Assembly (NCBI GenBank): GCA_035310125.1
Contig: DATGEP010000245.1
Span: 1 to 8,084 of the forward strand
Direction: 5' to 3'
Source: DATGEP01 sp035310125
GTDB taxonomy: Bacteria; Chloroflexota; Ktedonobacteria; Ktedonobacterales; JADMIN01
DNA: 8,084 bases
Each line of letters opens with the position of its first letter. Position 1 is the first letter of the stretch. The notes beneath the pieces were generated by a model that was not told the DNA's origin, searched no databases, and saw only the letters and a list, made by a program, of their open reading frames with translations. This document shows positions 1 to 6,881 of this stretch, piece by piece. Both the position numbers and the translations under genes were made by a program.

Positions 1-1
1 G

Positions 2-181
2 ACGTACCACTCGAGCACGCCCATCGCAGTCTTCATTCTGATCTGTGCGGCGATGAGCTTTGTGGCGCTGGTGTTGATGCCAGAGCGCGCGCATCGCGAC
101 GTCTCGGTCGAGCACGAAGAGGCGGTGGCGGCGGAAGCGGCAGCAGCTATCCCAGCCGGCGCCCAGCCAAGCAGGGCATAG
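2..181 (+). CDS. MFS transporter, C-terminal end (partial)
   Basis: Only the last 59 residues are in the window; the gene starts upstream. The frame begins STPIAVFILICAAMSFVALVLMP, one hydrophobic helix of about 20 residues starting near residue 8. A basic and acidic tail (ERAHRDVSVEHEE) and an Ala-rich end follow, closing at TAG 179-181. A Ser-Thr-Pro-Ile-Ala entry into the twelfth helix, followed by a charged cytoplasmic tail, is typical of major facilitator transporters, especially the metabolite:H+ symporter group. The substrate cannot be told from this piece. The next gene downstream is convergent (minus strand), so this is the end of its operon. The family call rests on one helix and its flanks, so the subfamily is uncertain. 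Confidence 0.6.
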   Translation, partial: TYHSSTPIAVFILICAAMSFVALVLMPERAHRDVSVEHEEAVAAEAAAAIPAGAQPSRA

Positions 182-313
182 CCACAATCTGAGCTCGTCG
201 AAGTGCTCCTGGTAATCCCACTGGCCCGCGGTAGGCCCGAGTTCCATGCCAGCGCGGCTCGCGAAGTGGCCGAGCCGTTTAGCTCGTCGCCAGCGCCACC
301 GCAAAGGCGTCCG

Positions 314-442
314 TTACGCCATTGGGCGGCTGATGTCCAGCACGGCGGCGGCGTTGCGCGACCGACGGGGGTCCATCACGTCAAAGGCATCCTCGCTGAC
401 GCCATGGGCCACCACCGACCGCACCTGGATGCCGGCCTGCCG
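314..442 (-). pseudogene. Short coding-like minus-strand tail, possibly frameshifted end of the scpB-like gene
   Basis: This minus-strand frame of 42 codons reads RQAGIQVRSVVAHGVSEDAF, continues with DVMDPRRSRNAAAVLDISRPMA, and stops at TAA (314-316). It looks like real protein, but it is preceded in its own frame by a TGA (443-445) and has no start codon or ribosome site of its own. The scpB-like frame just upstream turns low-quality (Arg/Trp/Cys-rich) at about the same place. A one-base frameshift near 440-450 joining the two would give a natural C-terminus. Alternatively it is the stub of a different gene. I do not recognise the sequence. The bases from 182 to 313 hold nothing I can support. 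Confidence 0.25.
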
Positions 443-699
443 TCAGTCCGATCTTGGTCTGGGCCGGATAGCGGCGGCAGATCGGCAAGATCCCGCAGAG
501 CGGCATGTTCAAGAAAAGCCCTGGTCGTCACGAACAGCTGATGCGGGTTGTGCGCGATGAGGCCGCGTTCCAGGAGCGTGTCCAGCGCACTGTCGCTGGC
601 AGAACCGCGAATGAGTTCGACGCCGGCGCGCGCAATCGGTTGCCGGTAGGCGACGATGGCCAGCACCTCCAGCGCCGCCTTCGACAGCGCCACCGGCGG
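376..699 (-). pseudogene. scpB: ScpB-like segregation/condensation protein, C-terminal half (disrupted)
   Basis: ScpB is the winged-helix kleisin-associated subunit of the SMC-ScpAB complex, which compacts and segregates the chromosome. The minus frame from about 699 reads PPVALSKAALEVLAIVAYRQ, then PIARAGVELIRG, LDTLLERGLI and FLEHAALRDLADLPPL. This is the second winged-helix domain: LS(K/R)AALEVLAIVAYRQP and the LPPL end are hallmark segments. The expected first winged-helix domain is absent upstream, where the sequence switches at about 694-701 to plus-strand KAP NTPase coding. A GTG at 691-693 could open this frame, but it lies inside the domain. The matching N-terminal half is found on the same strand at about 5849-6060, so the gene appears split by the intervening block. 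After LPPL the frame degrades, and a frameshift near 440-450 is possible. Domain identity is secure; a working product is unlikely. Confidence 0.75.
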
Positions 700-2472
700 C
701 CGGCTTCCTGGAGGAGTGGCTTCGGAACGAGGAGGACAGTTACCTCGTCGTCCGATTCGACCCTTGGAACTACGACGATGCGCCGGCGCTCCTCGCAGCC
801 TTCTTCGCAGTGCTGTCCGAACAGGTGGGCCAGCGCTACATCATTCCCGATCTGGAGATCGAGGCAGGCCGCTATCTATCTGCGCTCGGGCCGACATTGA
901 ACCGTATCGGCTTTTCGTTCGACCCTTTTCGAAGGCGCAACGTCTATTCGCTCAGACGGGCCTTGGCGCGGCTTACGACAGCGCTTCCAGTGCACCTGGT
1001 CATAATTCTGGACGACCTGGATCGACTCCAAAAGCCCGAACTCCTGGCCACGCTACGACTCATGAAGCTCGCGGCCGACTTACCAAATTTGACGTACGTA
1101 GTCGGCATCCACCTGCAAATTGTCGTGGAGCAAGTGCTGTCCGATCAGCCCGGCTACCTCGACAAATTCATTGACATGGTAGTCCCGCTCTCCGTCCTGG
1201 ACCGAGCGGATATAAGTGCCTATTTGCGGCGAGAAGCAAATCAGATAGCGCGGGCATCCACCTCCCGCCAACTCAGAGGAGCTGAGCTCCTTGATCAGGT
1301 CATCGACAAGCATATCGACGCAGTCCCCACCCTTCGAGATGCCAAACGTGTTCTCACTGGATTTACCAGCGCACTTGAGCAACTGCCTGGGATGGTCAAC
1401 GCTGGTGATGTGATGATGCTTGAGATCTTGCGCTGGCGAGCGCCTCGTGTCTGGCAGGCAATATCGGATCGACCCGAGTATTTCCACCGGGTGGACACCT
1501 TCACCGACCCGCTAGATCGGGCACTTCTTATCCTCGCGAGGCGTGGGGACCGGGCTTGGAACGACGCGCGGCAACAGTATTATGGTGAGATTCTAGAAGG
1601 CGTTTCGAAAGATCGACGGCTATCAGTCGGGAGCGTTCTTCAAGACGTATTCCCGTACGTCGCGCATAACGGCACTGACATGCCGTAAGCGAACGTCGAA
1701 GACAAGCGGCAGCAACGTGCTCGCCACGCAGACTTTTTCTGGCGCTATTTTCTGTTTCGATTGCGCGCCACAACGGTGCCCGACACTGTGATCGACGATC
1801 TCGTGCACAGGTTCAACTCGCTTCCGCCGGTGCCGGAGCAGGAAATGATCCGGCAAGCGGCGGTCATACTTGCGGACAGGCTGGATCAGTACGGCGAGCG
1901 ACAAGCGCAGGTCCTGGATCATCTGGTTGTCCGAGCCGTTGAGATCGCGCCCGACAAGCGCATTCCGGTTGCTCTTGCGATGGGTCAGGTAGCGCAAAGG
2001 TGGGCCAAGGCCCGTCAGTCTGGGTGGGAGAACACCGAGGAAGACCGCGCAATTGCCTTTGTGTCATCTCTCGCGCGCGAGGATCAACACAGCCCATCGA
2101 TTCAAACGTTCCTGGAGCGCCTCATCGCGGATTCGGAGTCACTCATGTTTTCGTCCGATGTCACCACGTTCACTGACCCCGATCGCAACCACATCCTGGA
2201 CTCTTGGGACAATGTGGATCGCGAGAGGCTCGATACCCCTTACCGGACCCAGTTATCGCTCGACGGCCGAAATGCTAAAGCACGAGAAATATCTGTTTCT
2301 CGCCGGTGCTCCTCCATACAGGGTTGCCGAGGCCGACCGCCTGCCGCTACTTGCGGAGCGGGTAGAGTCACTGGTGTCCCAGGAGCATGCGAAATGGGTC
2401 AGCGCTCGCCAGGACCAGAAGTCCGGTGGGCGGACCTCCGGCGACTTCCAGGACCGGGTGGGTGCTGGATGA
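699..2472 (+). pseudogene. KAP-family P-loop NTPase pseudogene (5' truncated, nonsense codon, frameshift)
   Basis: KAP NTPases (named for Kidins220/ARMS and PifA) are STAND-related ATPases, often membrane-linked, and include the F-plasmid phage-exclusion protein PifA. The frame opens at the breakpoint (GFLEEWLRNEEDSYLVV) and shows the family's RFDPWNY segment (about 760-780), Walker B LVIILDDLDRLQ (about 1000-1032), YVVGIHLQIVVEQ and the YLDKFIDMVVPL strand. Walker A, normally 40-80 residues before RFDPWNY, is missing. TAA at 1686-1688 interrupts the frame; reading through it continues sensibly with ANVEDKRQQRARHADFFWRYF in the same frame, so a CAA-to-TAA change is likely. Near 2250-2270 coding passes to the +1 frame (EMLKHEKYLFLAGAPPYRVA) and ends at TGA 2470-2472. 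The pieces 810-1688 and 1761-2483 can look like separate ORFs but are parts of one gene. No KAP-type membrane helices are visible. Composition (about 52-55% G+C in sampled blocks) is lower than the flanks. Confidence 0.8.
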
Positions 2473-2517
2473 GGGCCGCTTGAAGCACGTTTGCGAGCGT
2501 CGCCGGAACATGCTACT

Positions 2518-2531
2518 CCTCACGCCTCACG
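2518..2531. repeat. Tandem heptamer CCTCACG x2
   Basis: Two exact head-to-tail copies of CCTCACG lie in the gap between the convergent KAP pseudogene and the TIR-nSTAND gene. It is a short low-complexity repeat of unknown role. It is listed only because the 2473-2686 gap otherwise holds no gene. Confidence 0.4.
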
Positions 2532-2545
2532 CGCGACATAATCCC

Positions 2546-2569
2546 TGACCCCTGGGTCATCACGGACCC
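2546..2569. repeat. Overlapping inverted repeats in convergent intergenic gap
   Basis: TGACCC (2546-2551), CT, GGGTCA (2554-2559) is a perfect inverted repeat with a 2-base centre. The inner GGGTC (2554-2558) can alternatively pair with GACCC (2565-2569) across a 6-base loop, so two mutually exclusive hairpins are possible. The site lies between two genes that converge (2472 and 2687). A transcription terminator for one or both is possible, but no T-run follows on either strand. The dyad could equally be a protein-binding site. Confidence 0.35.
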
Positions 2570-2686
2570 GTGTGACCTCTCCAGCCCCAGGACCATAGCC
2601 ACCGGTCTGTGTGTTGTTCGCGGCCGATTCGAGCAGGTGGCCCGACCGCGGTGAGTCCTCGACGACGCGGTGCGGATTTCGAGGGC

Positions 2687-5482
2687 TTAGTGTGTCGGCG
2701 TGACGGTGACCAAGGCGCCGATCGACGTGACGGTGAACAACGCGCCGTTAGGCGTACCGCCGAGACCCTCAATCTGCGACGGCGTCATCCACTCGGAACC
2801 ATCACGAAACGCCAATCCGCTCTGTCCAACGTGATAAGCACCCGTATTTGGATCGTAGTCGTCGATGACGAAGTAATGTCCCGGAGTACCGACGATGACA
2901 GGCCGGCGCTTTATCGCGTCCGCGCGAATATGGTCCCAGTCGGCGCGCAACTCCAGTCGCGATGGCACGCCCATCTTGTCGAGCAAGCGCTGTTCGTTCG
3001 CGATACCATTCATGCCATCTACGGGCGTCCAACCTACTTGCCTGGCCAACTGCATTGCTTCGGCCGGCGTGGGGCTGCGGCCGTACGCCTCGGCGAAGGC
3101 CATAGCCGCGACGGGGCCAGTTGCCGCATAGGCCTCGACGGCAGGCAGACCGATGCGGAACTGGTCGGGAACAGTCACTCCGGCCCCGATCAATGGGTCA
3201 ACGATACCCATTAGCGCTCGCGCCTGGTTGCTGGTAAGACGGCTATTAACTACCTGATTCTCATACTTGAAGATCGCAGCATTGCGTGCGTCGTCTGTGT
3301 CTGCCTCTGCAATCGCCTGCAAATCTGCCGATAGACTGGCTGCGACTCCAGTGTCCGGTATGAACGCTGAAATGATACCTTGTGTGTACGTCGTCAATGT
3401 GTTCGTGACTTCTTGCGAACGATCAGCATTCTGTTTTGCAAAATCAGCCTGGGTAGCAAAGACCGCGATTTGAGCAGCGACAGCTACACCAATCAGCACT
3501 GTAGCCAGGGTCGCTACGGCTGCACCGATCTTGAGCATTCTCGCTCGGCGGATTTCGCGGGTGTGATGCGAGTTACTCGCTTCGAGGAATGCGAACTCCG
3601 TGATACTGAGTGCGCCCGCGTTGTGTGCCCGCCAGTCGTGCGCTTCGGCAAGTCGTGCACCACGATACAGAAGTGCCGGATCGCGGTTCGCCTGCTGCCA
3701 CTCCTTGGCGGCTTCCGTCAGTCGCCGCAAGATATGGAGTCCGGCGCGATCCTCTTCGATCCACGCGCGAAACCGCGGCCAAGCACGAAGCAGTGCCTCA
3801 TGGGCGATATCCACAGTTCGGTTGCCGGTATGTTCGTCTGCACTGGTGGTCAACAGTCGTGTGTCCGCGAGTGTTTCAACCACGTGTTCCACGAGATTGC
3901 CTTCACACGCTTGACTGCCAAGTTCGTCGAATGAGGTTCGCCGCCGTGTGTCTTCTGTTCCCTCTCCCGGCTGTATCAGTCGCAAGAAGATGCGTTGGCT
4001 GACAGCTCGTTCCGCATCCGTAAATTGCCCGTAGATAGCTTCGGCGGCATGATTGAGCGCGCCGCCCACTCCACCGACGTCTTGATATGCCGCGTGTGTC
4101 AAGCGCCGCCCGGCCCGCCGAAACCAGAGCTCCCGGAGCGCGTACTGTAGCAGTGGCAGACCCCCGGCTTCCCCCTGGACATCGCGCACCAGCAGGTCCA
4201 CCAGTCCAGGCTCGAACTCGCAGCCCGCGAGCTGCGCGGGGCGCTCGATCGCCAGGCGGAGCTCATGTTCGGACATCGGTCCAACAAGCAACTGGTGCGC
4301 GGACAGTGCCGCAGCGAGATCCGGCAATGCGGCACATTTGCCGTAGAAGTCGGCGCGCAGGGTGACGAGCACGAGCGTCTGGCCACGCGCCACGTTCGCG
4401 GCGTAGAGCAGGTTGTTGACGAACGCTAGCCTGAGTGACTCATCGTGACACGCCGTGAAGATCTCCTCGAACTGATCGACGAGAACTACGACGCGGCGCT
4501 GGTGCGGTGCCCTGTTCAACGCTAGGCGCGTCGTGAGGTGCAAGGCTCGCGCGTCAGCGCGCAGGGTGCGGATGAGGTCCGTCAGCGCCGCGGGTGCCTC
4601 GTTGCAGAGGCCAGCTTGTGCCAGGGCCATCGCCAGGCCTTCGAGCGGGTCGGCGCCGGGCCGACAGATGACGACGGGCCACTCCGCGCTCCCCTCGCAA
4701 CGACCTGCCAGCAGTCCGGCGACCAGGCCTGCCCGCGCCAGCGACGACTTGCCACTACCTGAGGGCCCGATGATGGCCAGGAAACGGTTGGCCTCATCGA
4801 GCCGACCGGGCGAGGCGGGCAGGGCTTCGAGCAGCCAGTCCGTCAGCGCCTCACGACCGAAGAAGAACAGCGCGTCCTCCACGTCGAAGACTTCCAGCCC
4901 GCGGTACGGACAGGTGTCCCCGTACGGCGCATCGCTTGCGGCTGGGCCGGGTGTGACGCCGCGGATCCCTGCCATGAGCCGGTGCAAGGCGTCTTCCTCG
5001 TCGAGGGATCGACGGAACTCGACCCAGGTTGTTCGCGACAGAAACGTCGGCAGCCGACTGCGATCGCCACGCTCCGCGCCTGGCAACAACACGGGAATGA
5101 CTCGGAACCGACCGGCGCTTTCGGCGACGCGTCGGTCGATCGCGCTGCGCATCTCCTCGTTCTGCCACGGACCGCTGCCGCTCAGGCCGATGAACACCGC
5201 ACACGTTGCGCAGTCGACCAGCGCGGCCTCGAGGGCCTCTTGCCACGGCTCGCCAGGCACCAGATTCCAGGTGTCCAGCCAGGGATGGATGCCATGGCGG
5301 ACGAGATAGCGAGCCAGTTCCTCCACCGCGGGTTTATCGAGACCGTTGTGGGACAGGAACACGTCGAAGTGTTGCCGGTGCGGGGCGCGGGCAGCGGTGT
5401 CCGTGGGCGCCAGGGTCGCGCTGTCAGTGTTGAAAGCTGTGGCCTGCTCACTCGCATGAGCATTGTGCTGACTTCGCGCCAT
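2687..5482 (-). CDS. TIR - nSTAND1 NTPase - transmembrane - C39 peptidase-like fusion protein
   Basis: A predicted single-protein immune-type sensor of about 931 residues. The TIR domain covers residues about 37-175 (FDVFLSHNG at 39; WLDTWNLVPGEPW; GPWQNEEM at 105-111, the likely NADase Glu region). The nSTAND1 NTPase follows: PYRGLEVF at 192, FFGREAL, Walker A GPSGSGKSS at 239-247, Walker B VVVLVDQFEEIF at about 332-342, LVTLRADFYGK, GGLPLLQYAL, IAHEALLRAWPRFRAW at 559-574. A membrane helix lies at about 650-675 (IGAAVATLATVLIGVAVAAQ), then a helical linker, then a C39-like domain at 780-918 with TPGHYFVIDDYD, GQSGLAF, SEWMTPSQI and NGALF. The expected Cys of the CGP motif reads TGP (Thr788). 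The ATG at 5480-5482 was chosen because the TIR begins 38 residues later and GAAGG precedes it; in-frame TTG (5606-5608) and ATG (5564-5566) starts are possible. Effector plus STAND is known immune architecture; the C-terminal module is unusual. Function is inferred. Confidence 0.85.
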   Translation of the reverse strand: MARSQHNAHASEQATAFNTDSATLAPTDTAARAPHRQHFDVFLSHNGLDKPAVEELARYLVRHGIHPWLDTWNLVPGEPWQEALEAALVDCATCAVFIGLSGSGPWQNEEMRSAIDRRVAESAGRFRVIPVLLPGAERGDRSRLPTFLSRTTWVEFRRSLDEEDALHRLMAGIRGVTPGPAASDAPYGDTCPYRGLEVFDVEDALFFFGREALTDWLLEALPASPGRLDEANRFLAIIGPSGSGKSSLARAGLVAGLLAGRCEGSAEWPVVICRPGADPLEGLAMALAQAGLCNEAPAALTDLIRTLRADARALHLTTRLALNRAPHQRRVVVLVDQFEEIFTACHDESLRLAFVNNLLYAANVARGQTLVLVTLRADFYGKCAALPDLAAALSAHQLLVGPMSEHELRLAIERPAQLAGCEFEPGLVDLLVRDVQGEAGGLPLLQYALRELWFRRAGRRLTHAAYQDVGGVGGALNHAAEAIYGQFTDAERAVSQRIFLRLIQPGEGTEDTRRRTSFDELGSQACEGNLVEHVVETLADTRLLTTSADEHTGNRTVDIAHEALLRAWPRFRAWIEEDRAGLHILRRLTEAAKEWQQANRDPALLYRGARLAEAHDWRAHNAGALSITEFAFLEASNSHHTREIRRARMLKIGAAVATLATVLIGVAVAAQIAVFATQADFAKQNADRSQEVTNTLTTYTQGIISAFIPDTGVAASLSADLQAIAEADTDDARNAAIFKYENQVVNSRLTSNQARALMGIVDPLIGAGVTVPDQFRIGLPAVEAYAATGPVAAMAFAEAYGRSPTPAEAMQLARQVGWTPVDGMNGIANEQRLLDKMGVPSRLELRADWDHIRADAIKRRPVIVGTPGHYFVIDDYDPNTGAYHVGQSGLAFRDGSEWMTPSQIEGLGGTPNGALFTVTSIGALVTVTPTH

Positions 5483-5599
5483 CCCTTCGCCGGATCCCCC
5501 CTTTGCACGCGGCCGCGAGTTTTGAAGCCAGCGCGTCGACCAGCTTACTGTCTCAGGCCTTGTCATCTCGAGGACAGACCGACGGCTCGCCCGAGCGCA

Positions 5600-5629
5600 G
5601 TCATACAAGAAACGCTCGCGGATTGTCCA
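5600..5629 (-). promoter_or_regulatory. Possible sigma70-type promoter for the TIR-nSTAND gene
   Basis: On the minus strand, TGGACA (5624-5629) and TATGAC (5600-5605) are separated by 18 bases. That is 5 of 6 and 4 of 6 matches to the -35 and -10 consensus. It would place transcription start near 5590, about 110 bases before the ATG at 5482, and would exclude the longer TTG start at 5608. This is a weak match and spacing call in GC-rich DNA. The 5483-5672 stretch otherwise contains no gene I can support. Confidence 0.25.
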
Positions 5630-5672
5630 TTCGCCGTTGGAGACTGACCGCCCTACGGGCCAACGGTGGTCG

Positions 5673-5848
5673 ATGGCCGATCACGAACTGATGCAGGTCT
5701 GCCCGTTCGTCGGGGACTTCGGAACGCGCCTGGTTCTGCAGGCCACCGATGAGGAGGAGAGCGTTGCGCTCATCGGCATGCTTGGTGCCGAGGATCTCGG
5801 GTCTGGCGGTCACGCGCTGCTGCGCTTCGAGAGTCGCATCCCCGTCCA
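5673..5848 (+). pseudogene. FtsK/SpoIIIE-like DNA translocase fragment
   Basis: About 58 codons in the plus frame read CPFVGDFGTRLVLQATDEEE, then SVALIGMLGAEDLGSGGHALLRFESRIPVQ. This resembles the part of FtsK/SpoIIIE/HerA-type motors after the ATPase core, where NFPTRI, then an acidic residue plus Ser, then LG..GAE.LLG.GD.L occur in order. Upstream bases do not continue into Walker A or B sequence, and downstream the sequence passes at about 5846-5856 into minus-strand ScpB-like coding. Both ends of the gene are therefore missing. FtsK-like motors act in chromosome dimer resolution or in conjugative and other mobile elements; the latter would fit an inserted block. The call rests on a short pattern match by eye; an unrelated protein is possible. 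Confidence 0.45.
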
Positions 5849-6668
5849 GGCTGGGCACGCCTGGTACCCACCGTCGCTACCGTCGCCCTGGCGAAGGACG
5901 GTCAGTCCGAGCAGCGGATACTCAAGTAGGAAGGCGTATGCGGCTTCCAGCCGCTCGCGCGTGAGCCCGATCGCCGCCCGCAGCTCTTTCACGGTGCCGC
6001 GACTGGCGCTGGCCCACAGTACGCCCAGCACGTGTGCGGCGGCAGCCTTCGTGTCGGCGCGCGGATCGCCCTCGCCGGCTGACGGCCGCGGTGCCCGCCT
6101 GGCGGCGTCCGCGAGCAGCCTGCCCATGCGCGGGCTGGCCAGCACGCGGGCCCGCGCTGTCCGGCGAGCAAGTACCGCTGGACGGCCATCAGGCAGCGAG
6201 CGCAGGACCTCGCGGCCGATGCGCTGAGCAGCCGGATCGGGGTACTCGAGCAGGTCAAGGGCAGCCAGCGGTTGCGGGGCCAGCTGGTAATTGGGCGGGC
6301 ACAGCCAGAGCTCGTCGACCACGCGCAGCAGCACGGGCACCACGTTTTCGTCCAAGCCCGAACGAGTGTCCGCGGCGAACGGGGCGGCGTGCTGCTGCAG
6401 CTTTGAAAAGGCCTCGAGCGGGGTGTACGCGTCCAGACGCCACGCCTGGCCGGCGGAACTCAGTTCGGTCCAGCCATACGGTCGGGCCGCGCTGAGCCCG
6501 GTACGCACCAAGCTGGCATCGTGCTCGAGCGCCGCGGCGAGCTGCATCGGCAGTCGCAGCACCAGCGGCGAAGCGCGCCGGCGCAGCCGCGGTGCCAGTT
6601 CGAGCAGGCCCTGCCTGGCCAACCGAGATCGCGTGCGAGACAGGTCTTCGCGCCGCTCGAGCACACCC
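5849..6668 (-). pseudogene. scpB: ScpB-like N-terminal half with unrecognised N-terminal extension (both ends disrupted)
   Basis: The minus-strand frame is open from about 6721 to a stop at 5810-5812, but only the middle looks native. The last part, from about 6060 down to 5850, reads HVLGVLWASASRGTVKELRA, AIGLTRERLEAAYAFLLEY, then GLTVLRQGDGSDGGYQ. This matches the first winged helix of ScpB (helix-turn-helix, then GL.LVR.G..YQL). It breaks near 5850, and the missing second winged helix lies at 376-699 on the same strand. About 200 residues precede it, beginning with a possible winged-helix segment (SRTRSRLARQGLLELAPR) and containing GWTELSSAGQAWRLDAYTPL and ELWLCPPNYQLAPQPLAALD. I do not recognise this region; canonical ScpB lacks it, so this is a fusion or a ScpB-like regulator. 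The codons above about 6668 derive from IS end sequence. G+C is very high (83% in 6061-6120). Confidence 0.5.
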
Positions 6669-6698
6669 TGTTGAGCGACGATCAGAACTGCCGGACCA

Positions 6699-6864
6699 GT
6701 TGCCTCAGCGGTGAATGTCACCCGGCCGCACGGTGTTGCCTCACCGAAGATTACACCGTGGCATCGATCTGGTGGATACGACTTGCATCGAAACGGATCT
6801 GACCCAAGGAGGAGTCGTAGCCTCAGAACAAATCTGACCGACGGGCTTAGAAAAAATCTGACCG
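6699..6864 (+). repeat. Left-end array of 24-25-base subterminal repeats of the IS
   Basis: Clear copies start with (G/C)TTGC(A/C)TC or a variant and end in CTGACCG, CACCG or CACCC. They lie at 6699-6723, 6735-6758, 6782-6805, 6817-6840 and 6841-6864. A degenerate copy (GGCATC...GATACGA) fits 6759-6781. Copies abut directly or are separated by 11 bases (6724-6734 and 6806-6816). The best pair, 6817-6840 and 6841-6864, share AAATCTGACCG exactly. They are most likely transposase-binding sites, an inference from number, orientation and position. The last copy ends 17 bases before the transposase start, so bound transposase could also repress its own transcription. Confidence 0.65.
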
Positions 6865-6881
6865 AACGGAGGGCCGGTCAG

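Larger units (their letters stand above)
700..5850. other. About 5.15-kb block interrupting an scpB-like gene
   Basis: The C-terminal and N-terminal ScpB halves lie on the minus strand in correct order on either side of this block. The block holds the KAP pseudogene, the TIR-nSTAND1-TM-C39-like gene and the FtsK-like fragment. The KAP gene is cut at the left edge and the FtsK-like gene at the right edge. I see no integrase, terminal inverted repeat or target duplication at the edges, and roughly 10-20 ScpB linker residues are missing. This may be an illegitimate recombination, a remnant of a larger element, or an assembly join. Sampled composition is lower than in the flanks. Confidence 0.5.

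Noticed and set aside
203..541. Plus-strand open frames antisense to the ScpB C-terminal half
   Set aside because: Composition is Arg/Pro/Ser-rich with no recognisable motif. They lie opposite a clear ScpB domain, and open frames of this length are common in GC-rich DNA.
1761..2483. Separate gene downstream of the KAP NTPase
   Set aside because: It is in the same frame as the upstream KAP sequence, continues the family pattern directly after the TAA, and lacks a ribosome site. It is the same gene broken by a nonsense codon and then a frameshift.
4533..5309. Long plus-strand open frame of 258 codons opposite the TIR and nSTAND domains
   Set aside because: It is an Arg/Ser/Ala-rich shadow of the minus-strand gene; all domain motifs are on the minus strand.
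700..5850. Block as a typical transposon or integrative element with defined ends
   Set aside because: No integrase or recombinase gene, terminal inverted repeat or target duplication was seen at the edges, so it is listed only as an interrupting block.
5637..6227. Plus-strand open frame of 196 codons treated as one gene
   Set aside because: Only the first part (to about 5848) looks like protein. The rest is the antisense of the high-GC ScpB-like gene.
6699..6864. Repeat array as a CRISPR array
   Set aside because: The copies are imperfect, mostly adjacent or 11 bases apart, have no spacers of constant length, and match inverted copies at the other end of a transposase gene.
6711..6881. Longer N-terminus for the transposase starting at ATG 6711
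   Set aside because: These codons are made of the IS end repeats, and the domain and a good ribosome site support GTG at 6882.
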